From assembly GCF_937616625.2 (NCBI RefSeq), contig NC_065575.1, positions 21,158,001 to 21,222,000 of the forward strand: a DNA stretch of 64,000 nucleotides, in the 5' to 3' direction. This stretch comes from Mercurialis annua (lineage: Eukaryota > Streptophyta > Magnoliopsida > Malpighiales > Euphorbiaceae). This document shows, in pieces, positions 1 to 15,922 of this stretch. Numbering within the stretch: position 1 is the stretch's first letter; each line of letters opens with the position of its first letter. The notes below the pieces were generated by a model that worked only from the letters and a program-made list of their open reading frames with translations, was not told the DNA's origin and made no database searches. A program made the translations under genes and the position numbers.

Positions 1-339
1 TACACATTAAGCAATTGGTTTGAGAAGCACGAAATTCATTATTCACTAAATCACTAAAATTCGAAATTGCTTGTGAAGCAGTAGTACTAGCACACAAGCA
101 CTAGTTTTGGCTAAGGTATGTTCGTGTGGATACTCGTAGAGGACGCGTTCTTTTGGAGGCGTTTCTGATCCGAGGCCAGGTATCACCAAAGTGAACCACC
201 TCCTTCCTTCCTACATTGTTGTTGAATTCAACATACAAGTAAGTACTTATTCTGTTAATTCGAATTACATGGATCTTGGTTTGTGTTTTTAGATAAATTT
301 TTGAAATTCCACTGCGTTATGAACCTAGAAAACCCAACA
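1..339 (+). mobile_element. Ty1/copia LTR, 3' part, cut by window edge
   Basis: This stretch is the reverse complement, with scattered differences, of 14181 to about 14530, the edge of a copia solo LTR defined by its target duplication. It ends in the canonical CA at 338-339 (AACCCAACA). The sequence just downstream is not an initiator-tRNA primer site, so this is the outer end of a right-hand LTR or of a solo LTR. The start lies outside the window. Confidence 0.8.
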
Positions 340-1283
340 AGATGTCATCATCGTGGCGCACAATTATATAAAATGGATTTAAACGATAAAGTGTTTTGAG
401 AAATATGTTTTGAAACGAGCTCGCGAGTCACATTGTGATAATTTATTTATAAAGTTGTTGGATTTTAAATGATTTTGAAACTGCACCGAAAGATAGCTAG
501 ACAAATACTCTGTGATGATGGTGATAGATTTTGGACGGTTACGTTGTTAGAGATCTGTCAGTATTGTCAGAATCGTGTGTTTCTTAGAAAGTGAAAATGA
601 ATTTGAGGTTGCACTCGAGATATAATTATGCCAAGTGCGGTGTGTGGTGAGTTTGGATTAGGAAGTTTTCGTGTTAATTTTTGATTGTAATTTAAGGATT
701 TATGGACTAAGGAAGTTGGTTGTGCTCATGTGTGTGTGTATACACTATATTTTTTTTAAAATGAGACTTTATCTTTTCAGATTAGATTTTATCCAAGTAC
801 TTCGGTAATATTGGATTTAGGAAATTTGTTATGCTCCACGTGTGTGTATACATAATGGTTTTAAAAGAGTTTTGTTTTTTTTTTTAATATAATTTATGTC
901 TAAATTTTTGATTGTCATAGCGCTTTTTTTTTCTTATTCTAAAAAGGGATGATATTTTATTTAAACTTAATTAAAAGAGGATAATATATTTTGTCAGTTG
1001 AACAATTTCATAAAATTCGTGAACTTATTTAAAGGTAAGGGCTAACTGTGGATTAAAAGTATGGGTGTTTTTAAAATATTGATGTATTTATGAACTGGAA
1101 GTTTCCAGCGGTTAAACTATTTTTGATTTTGTAGAAAATGTGAAGTATTAGATGCTAATGTCTTTTAATTAGATTTGGAAATTACTATATGATATTTTGA
1201 GTAAATAAAAATTATTTTATTATAAGAAGGGTTTTGATCAAAACTAATGATCGATGATATGTGTTTTGGATTTGAGAAATCCC
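340..1283. other. AT-rich non-coding DNA, no gene seen
   Basis: No reading frame of useful length and no recognisable element. A GTGTGTGTATACAC-type stretch occurs twice, near 730 and 840, in similar contexts, suggesting an old local duplication. The satellite begins at the right edge. Confidence 0.6.
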
Positions 1284-2889
1284 ATCCAAACGTTTCAACT
1301 TCTTAGCGATTTAAGCCGTACGTTTACAAACGTTACGAAACAAATCCAAACGTTTCACCTTTTTAGCGATTTAAGCCAAACCTTTACAAAACCAAATGTT
1401 TCACCTTTTTAGCGATTTAAGCCAACCGTTTACAAACGTTACAACACAAATCCAAACGTTTCACCTTTTTAGCAATTTAAGTCAAATGTTTACAAACGTT
1501 ACGAAACAAATTTGAGCATTTCACCTTTTTAGCAATTTAAGTCAAACTTTTACAAACGTTACGAAACAAAACCAAACGTTTCGCCTTTTTAGCGATTTAA
1601 GCCAGACGGTTAAATATGTTACAAAACAAAACCAAACGTTTCACCTTTTTAGCGATTTAAGCCAAATGTTTACAAACGTTACGAAACAAATCCATACGTT
1701 TCTTCATTTTTAGCTATTTATGCCAAACGTTTACAAACGTTACGAAAGAAATCTAAGCGGACATTTTTAGCAATTTAAGCCAAATGATTACAAACGTTAC
1801 GAAACAAAACCAAACGTTTTACGTTTTTAGCGATTTAAGCCAAACGTTTACAAACGTTACGAAACAAATCCAAACGGTTCACCTTTTGAGCAATTTAAAC
1901 CAAACGTTTACAAACGTTACTAAACAAGTCCAAGCGTTTCACCTTTTTAGCAATTGAAGCCAAACGTTTACAAACGCTACGAAACAAATCCAAACGTTTC
2001 ACCTTTTTACCGATTTAAGCCAAACGTTTACAAACGTTCCGGAACAAAACCGAAATTTTAAAACGTTACAAAACAAATCCAAACATTTCACCTTTTAGCG
2101 ATTTAAGCCAAACATGTACAAAACCAAATGTTTCACCTTTTTAGCGATTTAAGCCAACCGTTTACAAACATTACGACACAAATCCAAACGTTTCACCTTT
2201 TTAGGGATTTCAACCAAACGTTTACAAACGTTACAAAAAAAATTAGAGTATTTCACCTTTTTAGAAATTTAAGTCACTTTTATAAACATTAAGAAAAAAA
2301 CCAAACGTTTCACCTTTTTAGCGATTTAAGCCAGACGGTTAAATATGTTACAAAACAAACCAAACGTTTCTCCTTTTTAGCGATTTAAGCCAAATGTTTA
2401 CAAACGTTACAAAATAAATCCATACGTTTCCTCATTTTTAGCGATTTATGCCAAACGGTTACAAACGTTAAGAAAGAAATCGAAGCGTACATTTTTAGCA
2501 ATCTACGCCAAACGTTTACAAATGTTACGAAACAAAACCAAATGTTTCACTTTTTTAGCGATTTAAGCCAAACGTTTACAAACATTACGAAACAAATCCA
2601 AATGGTTCACCTTTTGAGTAATTTAAGCTAAACGTTTGCAAACGTTACGAAACAAGTCCAAGTGTTTCACCTTTTAAGCAATTTAAGCCAAACGTTTACA
2701 AACGTTATGCAACAAATCCAAATGTTTCACATTTGTAGCGATTTAAACCAAACGTTACGAAACAAATCCAAATGTTTCACCTTTATAGCGATTTAAGCCA
2801 AAGGTTTACAAACGTTGCGAAACAAAAAACAAACTTTTCCCTTTTTAGCAATTTAAGCCAAACGTTTACAAACGTTACGGAACAAAATT
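1284..2889 (+). repeat. 60-bp satellite array, left block (about 27 monomers)
   Basis: Tandem monomers of 60 bp. Each contains AAACGTTTAC, AAACGTTACGAAAC, AAATCCAAACGTTTCACC and TTTTTAGCGATTTAAGCC in that order. Monomers differ by roughly 5-20%, often as CG to TG or CA within AAACGTTT. A set of distinctive variants occurs in fixed order and recurs, for example a shortened 46-bp monomer near 1384 and again near 2113, so there is a higher-order period of about 730 bp. The array ends abruptly against gypsy pol sequence at about 2890. Confidence 0.95.
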
Positions 2890-3383
2890 AAACGGAGGTT
2901 GGAGACAGCTTTTTGCCGGCATAAGAGTTATGCTGATCCGAAGAGAAAAGACATCGAGTTTCGGGTGGGAGACTTTGTGTTTCTTCGGGTTTCGCCTATG
3001 AAAGGCGTGGTTCGTTTCAGTGTTAAGGGGAAATTGGCACCGAGGTACGTTGGTCCTTATGAGATTAAAGAGAGGATTGGAAATGTGGCTAATCGTTTGG
3101 TTCTGCCGCCAGACATGTCTTTAGTGCATCCTGTTTTTCATGTTTCTATGCAGAGGAAGTGCATCTCAGATCCTTCACATGTGATTGTGCCTCAGAGCGT
3201 TGAGATTGACCAGGAGCTCTCCTATGAGGAACAGCCAGTTGAGATTGACGATATGAAAGTGCGTAGGTTATGGAATAAGGGGATCCAATGGTCAAAGTTC
3301 TGTGGTGTAATCATTCTGTTGAGGAGTGCACTTGGGAGACGGAGTCCGATATGCGGAAACGTTATCCTTTCCTCTTTCCTTGA
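2890..3383 (+). pseudogene. gypsy pol 3' fragment: integrase C-terminus and chromodomain
   Basis: The translation matches residues near 1492-1655 of the intact gag-pol in this window: the integrase C-terminal block ([33 protein letters not shown]) followed by the chromodomain. One base is missing near 3286 relative to the intact copy, shifting frame inside the chromodomain; the original frame still ends at TGA 3381-3383. The fragment starts directly at a satellite junction, with a short shared AAACGG-like stretch, so the rest of gag-pol is absent on this side. Confidence 0.9.
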
Positions 3384-3465
3384 GGTACGTGCATCGTTGA
3401 TGATGTGTTTTAGTTGCTTGTTTGTGTAATTTGTGTGTTGTTATGATTTATTTTGGTTGCGTATT

Positions 3466-3501
3466 AAATTCGAGGACGAATTTTTAATAAGTTGTGGAGA
3501 A
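3466..3501 (+). promoter_or_regulatory. Pre-LTR inverted repeat and polypurine tract
   Basis: AAATTCG-AGGA-CGAATTT (3466-3483) is a perfect 7-bp stem found just before the 3' LTR in all four such boundaries in this window. The polypurine tract GTTGTGGAGAA (3491-3501) abuts the LTR start; the intact element has GTTGGGGAGAA, so this one carries a G-to-T change. The tract primes plus-strand DNA synthesis in LTR retrotransposons. Confidence 0.75.
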
Positions 3502-5681
3502 TGTAATATCCCGTATTTTTTTTCTTTTTATTATTTTAAGTTATTTCAAATTTATAATTAAATTTTGCATTCCGTCAAGGATTAGGTAAATTATTATTAT
3601 TATTACTAAATTAAATATGTTAAGTATTTATTTTGATAATAAATAAAAAAAATGAAAAGAAAAAGCCATGCATTCAAATGCAATTTCTCCTTATGGTTCA
3701 CGTATATAAAGACCCATGCATGCCTTATTATTGTTTTGGATCAACGTAATATGGCCATTCTTTTTGAAAGATTAAAAAGCCCATTCTTACAATTTCAAAG
3801 GCCATGCTTCTAATCTTATTTATAGAAACAGCAGCAAAAAAACTTCATCTTCCTCCTATATATCATTCTGTTCACGTTTCTTCTAAACCTAATACTTAAT
3901 TCAACTTATAACAAAAAAACTGAGCCGCCATTCCGCATGTACAAATCTGAACTTCACCTATCTTCATTCGTTTCATCCATTCCTTCGGTAAGTTCATCGA
4001 TCTCTGTCAATTGCTTTTGTTCGTTATCTCATCGACATCGCTTGTCCATTCTTAACTGTATGTTCATTATAATCGTAGCGTCGTTGTGAGATCGTGTTGC
4101 CATCGCTTTGTTCTATTCGTGATCTGCCATCCTAACGTTTTGAATTCGATTAAGGTACGTAAAGATTCCTCCGTTCGTCGCCGTTTCGGTCCGCCGTGTC
4201 CTTTCTATTGCTACTGTTTCTTATCTTGTATTGCTGCCATAATCTTGTTGTTTGTAACTTTACTTTTGAATAGAGTAGAGATCGAATTTTCATGAGTTAT
4301 GATTGCCTAACCGTTGTATTGATTTTCCGATCGTCGGACTCGACCCTAATCTGGATTCTTGTTGCGGCCATGAAACTATCATGGTTTCTTTGACATGTTC
4401 TTGTTCTTAATTATGCTATTATTTGAAGTTGCCGTTGTTTATTGTTTATGATTAGTAAAGAAATCATATTTCTAGATTGCCTTGGATTCTATTTTGCTTT
4501 AATGTTTAAGTTTCATAAACCCATCAACTACAAATTGTTGGCTTATCAATGTGATGATTTCTAATTGTAAATTGGCGGAATTTGGGTTGATGTTTTGGAA
4601 GTGATGGCAAAATATCCATTGGGGTTACTACATTGTTTTATTTTAACCAATTGATCCTTCAAGTTAGTTTTACCTATTAAACTTGTTTTAAATATTAACT
4701 TGAACTCGTTGATTTTAAATAGACAATTCGAACACGCTAAATATTTATAGCTTAAATATAATTACTTGGGCGAGTAATTATATTTAATTTTAAGTTTAAA
4801 TGAAATGTCAATTTGGCTAAATTGCGGTTTACCCCTAAAAGTTTTTAAAAACTTATTTAAGTTAAGTTTTATCTTTGGATCCTTGTTTTGATTTATAATT
4901 TAGTAAATTGAGAATAAATAATTAATTTTAATTTCGAATATCAAATTTGGCTAAATTACAGTTTAGTCCCTAAAATTTTATAAACTTAAAATGGTTAAGT
5001 TTTAGTTGTAACTTGGGTTACTTGAATTTGAAGTTACTGAATTCTACTTTAAAAAAGATAATTATTTTATCAGGTATTTAATATATAAACTCGGGTTTAT
5101 AATTTAATAAACTTTTGGATCGGGTTAGACTTTGATCGCCCAACAAGTGGGAAGAAGTTTGGTAGTTTTAAATAACTCGGCTGACCCACTGATATGGATT
5201 TTCACTTGGGTTAAATTAAATTGTTTAATAAATTACTCGAATTGTAATTTAATATATATAACTTATATTGTTTGATTTCCATAACTTGTGTTATAGTTTT
5301 AACTATTTTAAACTCTTAGACCGAAGTAGTAGTTTCAGATTATTCATGTCTTAGTCTTACGTTTATTTTTTTGACTATTGTTTGCTGGATTGGTCCAACT
5401 ATTGCTTTATCGCTTTTGGCATGATTATAGTGTTTATGGTATTTATATTATATTGCCATACTGTTGGAGATTATTTTGAGATAAGCGTACTTTAAATATA
5501 TGTTGTTTATATGTACTGCTAGACTAGGCTGAAGTCTCGGTTGCCCCCGAGCATGTGGTTTTTCTGCAGGTACATTGTTTTAACTGTTTAAGTTGGTTAT
5601 CCGCAAGGCTTGCTATGGGTTTTGGTACAACCATACCCATACCCTAGCGCCGGTCACGATTCATGAAAATGGATCGTGACA
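3502..5681 (+). mobile_element. Gypsy (Del/Tekay type) LTR1, with internal deletion
   Basis: Starts TGTAATATCCCG, ends ATCGTGACA, and is followed by an initiator-tRNA primer site. Compared with LTR2 it lacks about 0.9 kb: LTR2 12780-13692, including the TA microsatellite, is missing at about 5302. Otherwise the two are aligned throughout and differ by a few percent. A TATA box (TATATAAAG) lies at 3703-3711. Its first part differs from the LTR of the intact minus-strand element, while the last few hundred bases (GTCTCGGTTGCCCCCGAGC, CCTAGCGCCGGTC) are shared. Confidence 0.9.
3703..3711 (+). promoter_or_regulatory. TATA box of LTR1
   Basis: TATATAAAG about 200 bp into the LTR, a good match to plant TATA boxes, with a start expected around 3735. 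The equivalent in LTR2 is intact. Whether it is active is unknown. Confidence 0.6.
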
Positions 5682-6008
5682 AACTTGGTATCAGAACTTT
5701 GGTTTCAAACCAAGGCCTTTTAAAATGTTTAATGTTTATTTTTTTGACATGTTAAGTGGTTAACTTATCCTTGGAACTACTGCAGAATTAGGATTCGAGT
5801 CTTGTCTTTGAAATGTCATCTTTTGTTTTCAAAACTTTCTGCCTACTCCTATAGGAATGTCGTGAGTTAGTCGTGTGAATTTATTTGCTTTATTGCTTAT
5901 TATATGGTTGTTTTCACTTGGGTGATTACTTATTGGACTGATTCTCCATGTTTTGATTATATGGTTAAATTTTTATTTGTATTAAGGATTTTTGCGTCAT
6001 TCTTAGGA
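5682..6008 (+). other. Gypsy leader with primer binding site
   Basis: After a 4-base spacer, 5686-5697 reads TGGTATCAGAAC. This is the initiator Met-tRNA primer site with one change from TGGTATCAGAGC, which is intact in the other copies. The leader then runs to the gag ATG at 6009. It ends in TTCTTAG just before GAATG, resembling a 3' splice site. Confidence 0.8.
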
Positions 6009-9000
6009 ATGAATACTCGTACTCGCGCTGCGGCTCAGCAAAATGTTGAGACTGATGATGCAATCTCTATGGAGGTGGACCAGAATGAACCAGAGGTTCA
6101 AACTGGTAGAGGACTAGCAGGAAGAGGCCCAGCTGGTCGGGGTCGAGCTGGCCGAGGTCGAGGTGGCAGAGGTAGAGGCAGAGGCGTAGGATGCGGTGCT
6201 GCAGGGGTGTTCAAGCACCAGGTGTGGCACAACCTGAGTTGGACGACATTGACTTCAACACAGTTTTAGCTGGATTTGCTGCTTTACAACTCAACCAGGT
6301 TCAGCTGCAAGCGGGACAGGTCGCTATGCAGGATCAGTATGCGGTTTTAGGGCAGATTGTTTAGCATCAGCAACCACAGGCTGGTGGTGCAGCAGTTGGT
6401 GGTGTCGGGACCACTGACAGGGATCTGGTATTGGCTTACATGAGGTTGAAGCCAACTGAGTTTGACGGTTCGGGAGACGCTCTGGATTTTCTCAAGGAGG
6501 TTGAGCAGAATGCTCGGCGACTTTAGGCTACCGAACGTTAGACCGTGGTACTAGTTGAGATGTCTATGAAGGGTTCAGCTGGGGACTGGTTTCGCAGAGA
6601 CATTCATCTGGAGATGGCTACTATCAAATGGGTTAACTTTGTGGCGAAATTCAGAGGATTCTTCTTGCCCTTTTCCGTGACAGAGGGTCACAGAGACAGA
6701 CTAGTGACATTTTCTAGAGATGATAGGTTAGTATCCGAGTACACGACGTAGTTCGTGAGGTTAGTTCGGTTTGCTCCGGACATGCAGGCAGATCCGCAAA
6801 AATTGAACGACAGATACGTAAAGGGCTTAGGGCACGATTTTGTGAGTTTGCTGACTGATACACGCAAAGATTTTATAGACGTAGTGGACAGTGCTCGTCG
6901 TTTGGAGAGCTCATTGTTGCAGTTTAGGGAGATTTTTGGTTCTTCTCAGACTAAGAAGTCTTCTGGCCCTGGACAGCAGAGTGGTGGTGGTAGCTACCAA
7001 TCGACACCTTCTCAGTACAAGAACAAGAAGAGGGGTGTCAAGAAGAGTTATCAGCCGTACACCTACAGTTCAGGCAACAGCGGTAGCAGCCGCAGTTTTG
7101 GACGCGGTAATAGTGGAGGTGCTAGTTTTCCTTTCTGCCAGAATTGCAGACGTCGACATCCAGGCGAGTTTCTTTTAGCACCAGGGGATTATTTTACTTG
7201 TGTCCAACCGGGTCACTTTGTCAGAGAGTGTCAGGAATCTGGACAACAGATGTCGGCAGCTAGTGTTGCTCAGCCATTCTATCAGAGTCAGAGACCAACG
7301 TTCTCTACACCGGCAGAGTTTTCTCAACCTGATGCTTCTTTTGGTGGCCAGCGGGGCCGAGGTTCTGGAGGGCGTGGTTTTGGAGGCCGTGGCAACGGCG
7401 GTAGAGGTTCTAGCAGTTATGGTACCGGACAGAGTTCTCAGTAGCAGAGTCAGGATCAGGCCAGAGTTTTTGCCTTAACTCCTCAGGATGCTCTAGCATA
7501 TAACGCAGTGGTGCAAGGTACTATTCAAATTGCCTTTGTAGATGCTTTAGTTTTATTTGATGCGGGTGCAACCCATTCTTTTGTGTCTACGTGTTTTGCT
7601 GCTAAGTTGGGTGTAACACCAACGAGTTTGAGTGAAACTTTATCTGTTTCTACTCCTTTATCTGACTGTGTGGTGGTGGACGTTGTATATCCATCGTGTT
7701 CCGTGGTGATCCATGAAAGAGATTTACGTGCTGATTTAGTTGTTTTGGATGTACTTTCATTTGACGTGATTTTGGGGATGGATTGGCTGGCACGCCATTA
7801 TGCTTCGATCGACTATCGAGGGAAGTCGGTTGAGTTTCAGATTCCAGGTGATCTAGCCTTTTCTTTTCAAGGGGAGAAGGCGGAGACATCTAAGAATCTG
7901 ATTTCTGCGATCAACGCAAAACAGATTATGAGTAAGGGTTGTCAAGCTATCTTAGCTGTGTTTCGAGATATGGATGCTGAGGTGGGCAGTATGAACACTG
8001 TCCCTATAGTGAATGCGTTCGCTGACGTTTTTCAAGATGAGTTGCCTGGACTACCACCTAATCGGGATATCAAGCTCTGCATTGACGTTGTTCCTGGAAC
8101 TGGTCCTATTTCGATACCGCCGTATCGGATGGCTCCTGCTGAGCTGAAGGAGTTGAAGGAGCAGTTGCAAGAACTGTTAGATAGTGGTTTCATCAGTCCG
8201 AATACTTCTCCGTGGGGTGATCCATTTCTGTTTGTTAAGAAGAAAGATGGTTCCTTTCGGCTATGTATCGACTACAGGTAGTTGAATAAGGCTACCATTA
8301 AGAACAAATATCCTTTTCCTCGCATCGACTACTTGTTTGATCAGTTGCAGGGTGCGAAGTGTTTTTCCAAGATTGACTTGAGATTCGAGTATCATCAACT
8401 TCGGATTCGGGACGTCGATGTGCCTAAGAGTGCTTTCAGAACGCGTTATGGGCATTTCGAGTTTTTGGTCATGTTGTTTCGGTTGACTAACGTACCAGCA
8501 ACGTTTATGGACATGATGAATCGGGTTTTCAAGCCGTTTTTGGATCATTTTTTATCGTCTTCATTGATGACATCCTGATTTATTCTCGGAGTGAGGAGGA
8601 GCATGCTTACCACTTGAGGAATATACTACACACCTTGCGAGAGCATCAGTTGTATGCTAAGTTCTCAAAGTGCGAGTTTTGGCTGGAATAGGTTACCTTC
8701 TTAGGACATGTGGTGTCAAAGGATGGGATCAAGGTTAATTCGAAGAAGATTGAGGCGGTTATGGATTTTCAGAGGCCGAGGTCAGTTATCGAGATTAGGA
8801 GTTTTTTTGGGTTAGCTGGCTACTACCGTCGGTTCGTGCAGGATTTCTCTCGAATATCTGTACCTTTGACTAAGCTGACACAGAAGGGTGTTAAGTTTGA
8901 GTGGACCGACAAGTGTGAGGCAAGTTTTGAGAAGCTGAAGGAGATTCTGACTACAGCTCCTGTTTTGGCATTAAGGGTTTTACTGTGTACTGCGATGCTT

Positions 9001-10890
9001 CTCAGATTGGCTTAGGTTGCGTGTTGATGTAACATGGACAGGTGATCGCCTATGCTTCTCGTCAGCTGAAGAAGCATGAGGTGAATTACCCTACTCATGA
9101 TTTAGAGTTAGCTGCTGTGGTTTTTGCTCTTAAGATCTGGAGGCACTACTTGTACGGTGCGACTTGCGAGATCTTCACAGATCACAAGAGTCTGAAGTAC
9201 ATCTTTGATCAGCGAGAGTTGAATCTGAGACAGAGCAGGTGGCTAGAGTTGCTTAAAGACTACAACTATACTATTCAGTACCATCCTCGTAAGGCTAATA
9301 TGGTATTTGACGCGTTGAGTCGCAAGTCTTCGGGCAGTTTGGCCCATATTTTTGAGGTTGGGCGCAGACCCATGGTTCGCGAGTGGCATGGTTTGATAGT
9401 TTTGGGCTACGGTTTTCAGGTTTCTTAGAATGGTACTTTGTTGGCACATCTGCAGGTGCAACCGGTTTTGATTGATAGGATTAAAGGTTTACAAGCAGAG
9501 GATCCACAATTGAAACGGATTATGGATGAGATCCATCTGGACGAGAATTCTGAGTTTGTTTTTGTTGACGGAGTTCTCAGGGTTGGTTCTAGACTGTGCG
9601 TTCCAGATTTAGATGGTTTGAGAGACCAGATTCTGGAGGAAGCGCATAGGTCAGCTTATAGTGTTCATCCAGGATCTACCAAGATGTACCATGACCTCAA
9701 GGGTACGTATTGGTGGAGCGGAATGAAGAAAGATGTTGCAGAGTACGTTTCCAAGTGTCTGACTTGCCAGTAGGTGAAGCTGGAACATTAGAGACCTTTT
9801 GGCTATCTACAGCCACTACCTATTCCAGAGTGGAAGTGGGAGCGGATTTCCATGGACTTTGTTGTTGGTTTACCACGTACTCGACAGAAGTACGATTCCA
9901 TCTGGGTGATAGTTGACCGTATGACTAAGTCAGCTCATTTCCTTCTGATTAAAGTTTCGTATCCTGCATTGAAGTTGGCTTAGTTGTACATCGACAGGAT
10001 TGTCAGTCTGCATGGTGTACGAGTTTCGATTTTTTCTGATAGAGGTTTTGTTTTCACTTTGAGGTTCTGGAAAGCGTTACAGGAGTCTTTGGGTTCTCGT
10101 TTGCACTTCAGTACAGCTTTTCATCCTCAGACTGACGGTCAGTCTGAGAGGACTATTCAGACATTGGAGGATATGCTCAGGATGTGCATTCTTGATTTTC
10201 AGAGTAGCTGGGATACTCATATGTTATTGATTAAGTTTTCCTACAACAACAGTTATCATGCTAGTATTGAGATGAAACCTTATGAGGCTTTGTACGGATG
10301 CAAGTGTTGATCTCCTATCTGCTAGGAAGAGGTCGGCGAGCGGAAGTTGTCTGGTGCTGAGATTATTCAGTTTACCTTAGAGAATGTACCGTTGATAAAA
10401 CGGAGGTTGGAGACAGCTTTTAGCCGGCATAAGAGTTATGTTGATCCGAAGAGAAAAAACATTGAGTTTCGGGTGGGAGACTTTGTGTTTCTTCGGGTTT
10501 CGCCTATGAAAGGTGTGGTTCGTTTTGGTGTTAAGGGGAAATTGGCACCGAGGTACGTTGGTCCTTATGAGATTTCAGAGAGGATTGGAAATGTGGCTTA
10601 TCGTTTGGTTCTGCCGCCAGACATGTCTTTAGTGCATCCTGTTTTTCATGTTTCTATGCTGAGGAAGTGCATCTCAGATCCTTCACATGTGATTGTGCCT
10701 TAGAGCATTGAGATTGACTAGGAGCTGTCCTATGAGGAACAACCAGTTGAGATTGTCGATACGCAAGTGCGTAGGTTACGGAACAAGGAGATTCCAATGG
10801 TCAAAGTTATGTGGCAGAATCATTCTGTTGAGGAGTTCACTTGGGAGACGGAGTCCGATATGCAAAAACGTTATCCTTTTCTCTTGAGGT
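6009..10890 (+). pseudogene. Broken gag-pol of Del/Tekay gypsy element
   Basis: Full-length but dead copy of the polyprotein intact at 21650-26617. Order seen: Arg/Gly-rich gag N-terminus (6009-6240), gag core, zinc-knuckle region near 7130-7230 (altered), protease ([12 protein letters not shown] near 7560), reverse transcriptase (7960-8700), RNase H (FTDHKSL near 9175), integrase (CLTCQ near 9765, SDRG near 10040, QSER near 10143) and the C-terminal chromodomain. Fifteen in-frame stops are visible, at 6362, 6524, 6749, 7442, 8279, 8689, 9030, 9426, 9771, 9789, 9980, 10308, 10323, 10701 and 10719. There is also a frameshift just before the reverse transcriptase FIDD motif (about 8550) and a small deletion near 8975. 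Most stops replace Gln codons. It cannot make protein. Confidence 0.92.
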
Positions 10891-11005
10891 ACGTGCATTT
10901 TTGCTGATGTGTTTTAGTTGCTTGTTTGTGTAATTGGTGTGCTTTTATGATTTATTTTGGTTGCCTATTAAATTCGAGGACGAATTTTTAATAAGTTGTG
11001 GAGAA
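10891..11005 (+). promoter_or_regulatory. 3' untranslated stretch, pre-LTR stem and polypurine tract
   Basis: AAATTCG-AGGA-CGAATTT at 10970-10987 and polypurine tract GTTGTGGAGAA ending at 11005, directly against LTR2. The sequence closely matches 3384-3501. Confidence 0.75.
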
Positions 11006-14073
<3,068 letters not shown>

Positions 14074-15922
14074 AACTTGGTATCAGAGCTTTGGTTTCAA
14101 ACCAAGGCCGTTTAAAATGTTTAATGTTTATTTTTTTGGCATGTTAAGTGGTTAACTTGTCCTAGGAACTACTGCGGAATTGTTGGGTTTTCTAGGTTCA
14201 TAACGCAGCGGAATTTCAAAAAATTTATCTAAAACCCAAACCAAGATCCATGTAATTCGAATAAATAGATTAACTACATAATTAATACTTACTTGTATGT
14301 CGAATTCAACAGCAATGTAGGAAGGAAGGAGGTGGTTCACTTTGGTGATACCTGGCCTCGCATCAGAAATGCCTCAAAAAGAATGCGTCCTCTACGAGTA
14401 TCCACACGAACAGACCTTAGCCAAAACTAGTGCTTGTGTGCTAGCACTATTGCTTCACAAGAAATTTCGAATTTTAGTGATTTAGTGAATAATGAATTTC
14501 ATGATCCTCAAACCAATTGCTTAATGTGTATTTATAGTGATACAACAACACTAGGGTTTGAGACAAATTCGAATTTCAATTTCATTGCAATTCTGACAAG
14601 TTTATGTTTATCAAAAACTCCTTTTTTGATAATCATCCATATATATTAATTATTATATATATTATCTTCAAAAAAATAATAAATTAAGGAAAACACTTAT
14701 CCTTAATTTTGAATTAATATATATTTATTAATATATATATTACGAATTATATAAACACAATAATTAATCACTTAATCACATTGGGCTTGTACAACCCATA
14801 ACTGTTTTGGGCCTGTTCTTAGTGTGCGACCCTGTAGGTTCATATAACGTTGGCAGTAGGCCCGAAATCCCAATTTCAGCCCACAAATCATAAGTGGCCT
14901 CTAGTAAGACATTATGACTACCCAAGTTATACGAATATCGACGATCCGATTTAACCATTTACAATAATATTTTAATCCCTTTGTCTCTCGATATCCAGAT
15001 TGAATATAAGGCATAGTCATGTCATCCTTATAATATTCAATCATTAGTTTCTTGACTCTAAGTAGTCTGAAAATGATAACTCCTTATCAATTCATTTAGC
15101 ATGGCCATGAATTTCTTTCAGTCTATCTTCTTCAAGGGGCCCATAGATATCTTACTCAAATTAATGAGAGACAAATTCCTTCTCAATCACTCACATTTCT
15201 CACATAGTTACATTCATATCCAATGACAATCTATTCCATTATCCTGTTAAAGATAATGTAAGACTGTATCAAAATATAAAATAGCTATGTAGAAATCCAT
15301 GATGATTTCAAGGTCAAAGGATTATACTAATAGAATTGTAATGAGAATTACTTATGACAGTGATCTATGTAGTATTCTCATAGTGGGTCATCCAGTGCCT
15401 TTTTTTTTTCAAATAGCACATATGATTTGACTGAATATCTCATATACATGATTAGTAAAACATAATCATCAGTCAGCATCATACTAGTCTCAATGTTCTA
15501 TTAAGACTAGGGATAGATGATATATAATTCTTTTATAAAACCTAAGGGTTCTACTATCAAGTCACATACTTGATGACCTTAGAAAGAATTCACCATTCAA
15601 GTATTTTAATCATTAATATAAAATGATAAAAACTGCCAATCAAATAAATAACAAAATGATAAAGTCAAAACATGGTCAAACATGATTGACCTAGTGCATA
15701 TCACTATCAGGAATTAGAATTCGAGTCTTGTCTTTGAAACGTCATCTTTTGTTTGCCTACTCCTATAGCAATGTCGTGAGTTAGTAGTGTGCATTTATTT
15801 GCTTTATTGCTTATTATATGGTTGTTTTCACTTTGGTGATTACTTGTTGGGCTGATTCGCCATGTTGTGATTATATAGTTAAATTTTTGTTTGTATTAAG
15901 GATTTTTGTTTCATTCTTAGGA
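14074..15922 (+). other. Gypsy leader after LTR2, split by a copia solo LTR
   Basis: Primer site TGGTATCAGAGC at 14078-14089, intact. The leader matches 5682-6008 but is interrupted at 14181-15709 by a copia LTR, and resumes at 15710 with the duplicated target GGAAT. Confidence 0.88.
14181..15709 (-). mobile_element. Ty1/copia solo LTR (1,529 bp)
   Basis: Flanked by the 5-bp duplication GGAAT (14176-14180 and 15710-15714). The undisrupted sequence is visible in the sister copy near 5786. Both ends obey TG...CA. Orientation is taken as minus because the end reading AACCCAACA is the usual copia LTR 3' end; on that strand it begins TGATAGTGATATGC. No internal coding region remains, so it is a solo LTR left by LTR-LTR recombination. 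The partial LTR at 1-339 is the same family in the opposite orientation. Confidence 0.9.

Noticed and set aside
4086..4295. Short frame repeated at 11583-11792
   Set aside because: It lies in LTR1/LTR2, is duplicated only because the LTR is duplicated, and matches no known product.
14776..14958. 60-codon frame in the copia solo LTR
   Set aside because: Inside a non-coding LTR with no conserved domain.
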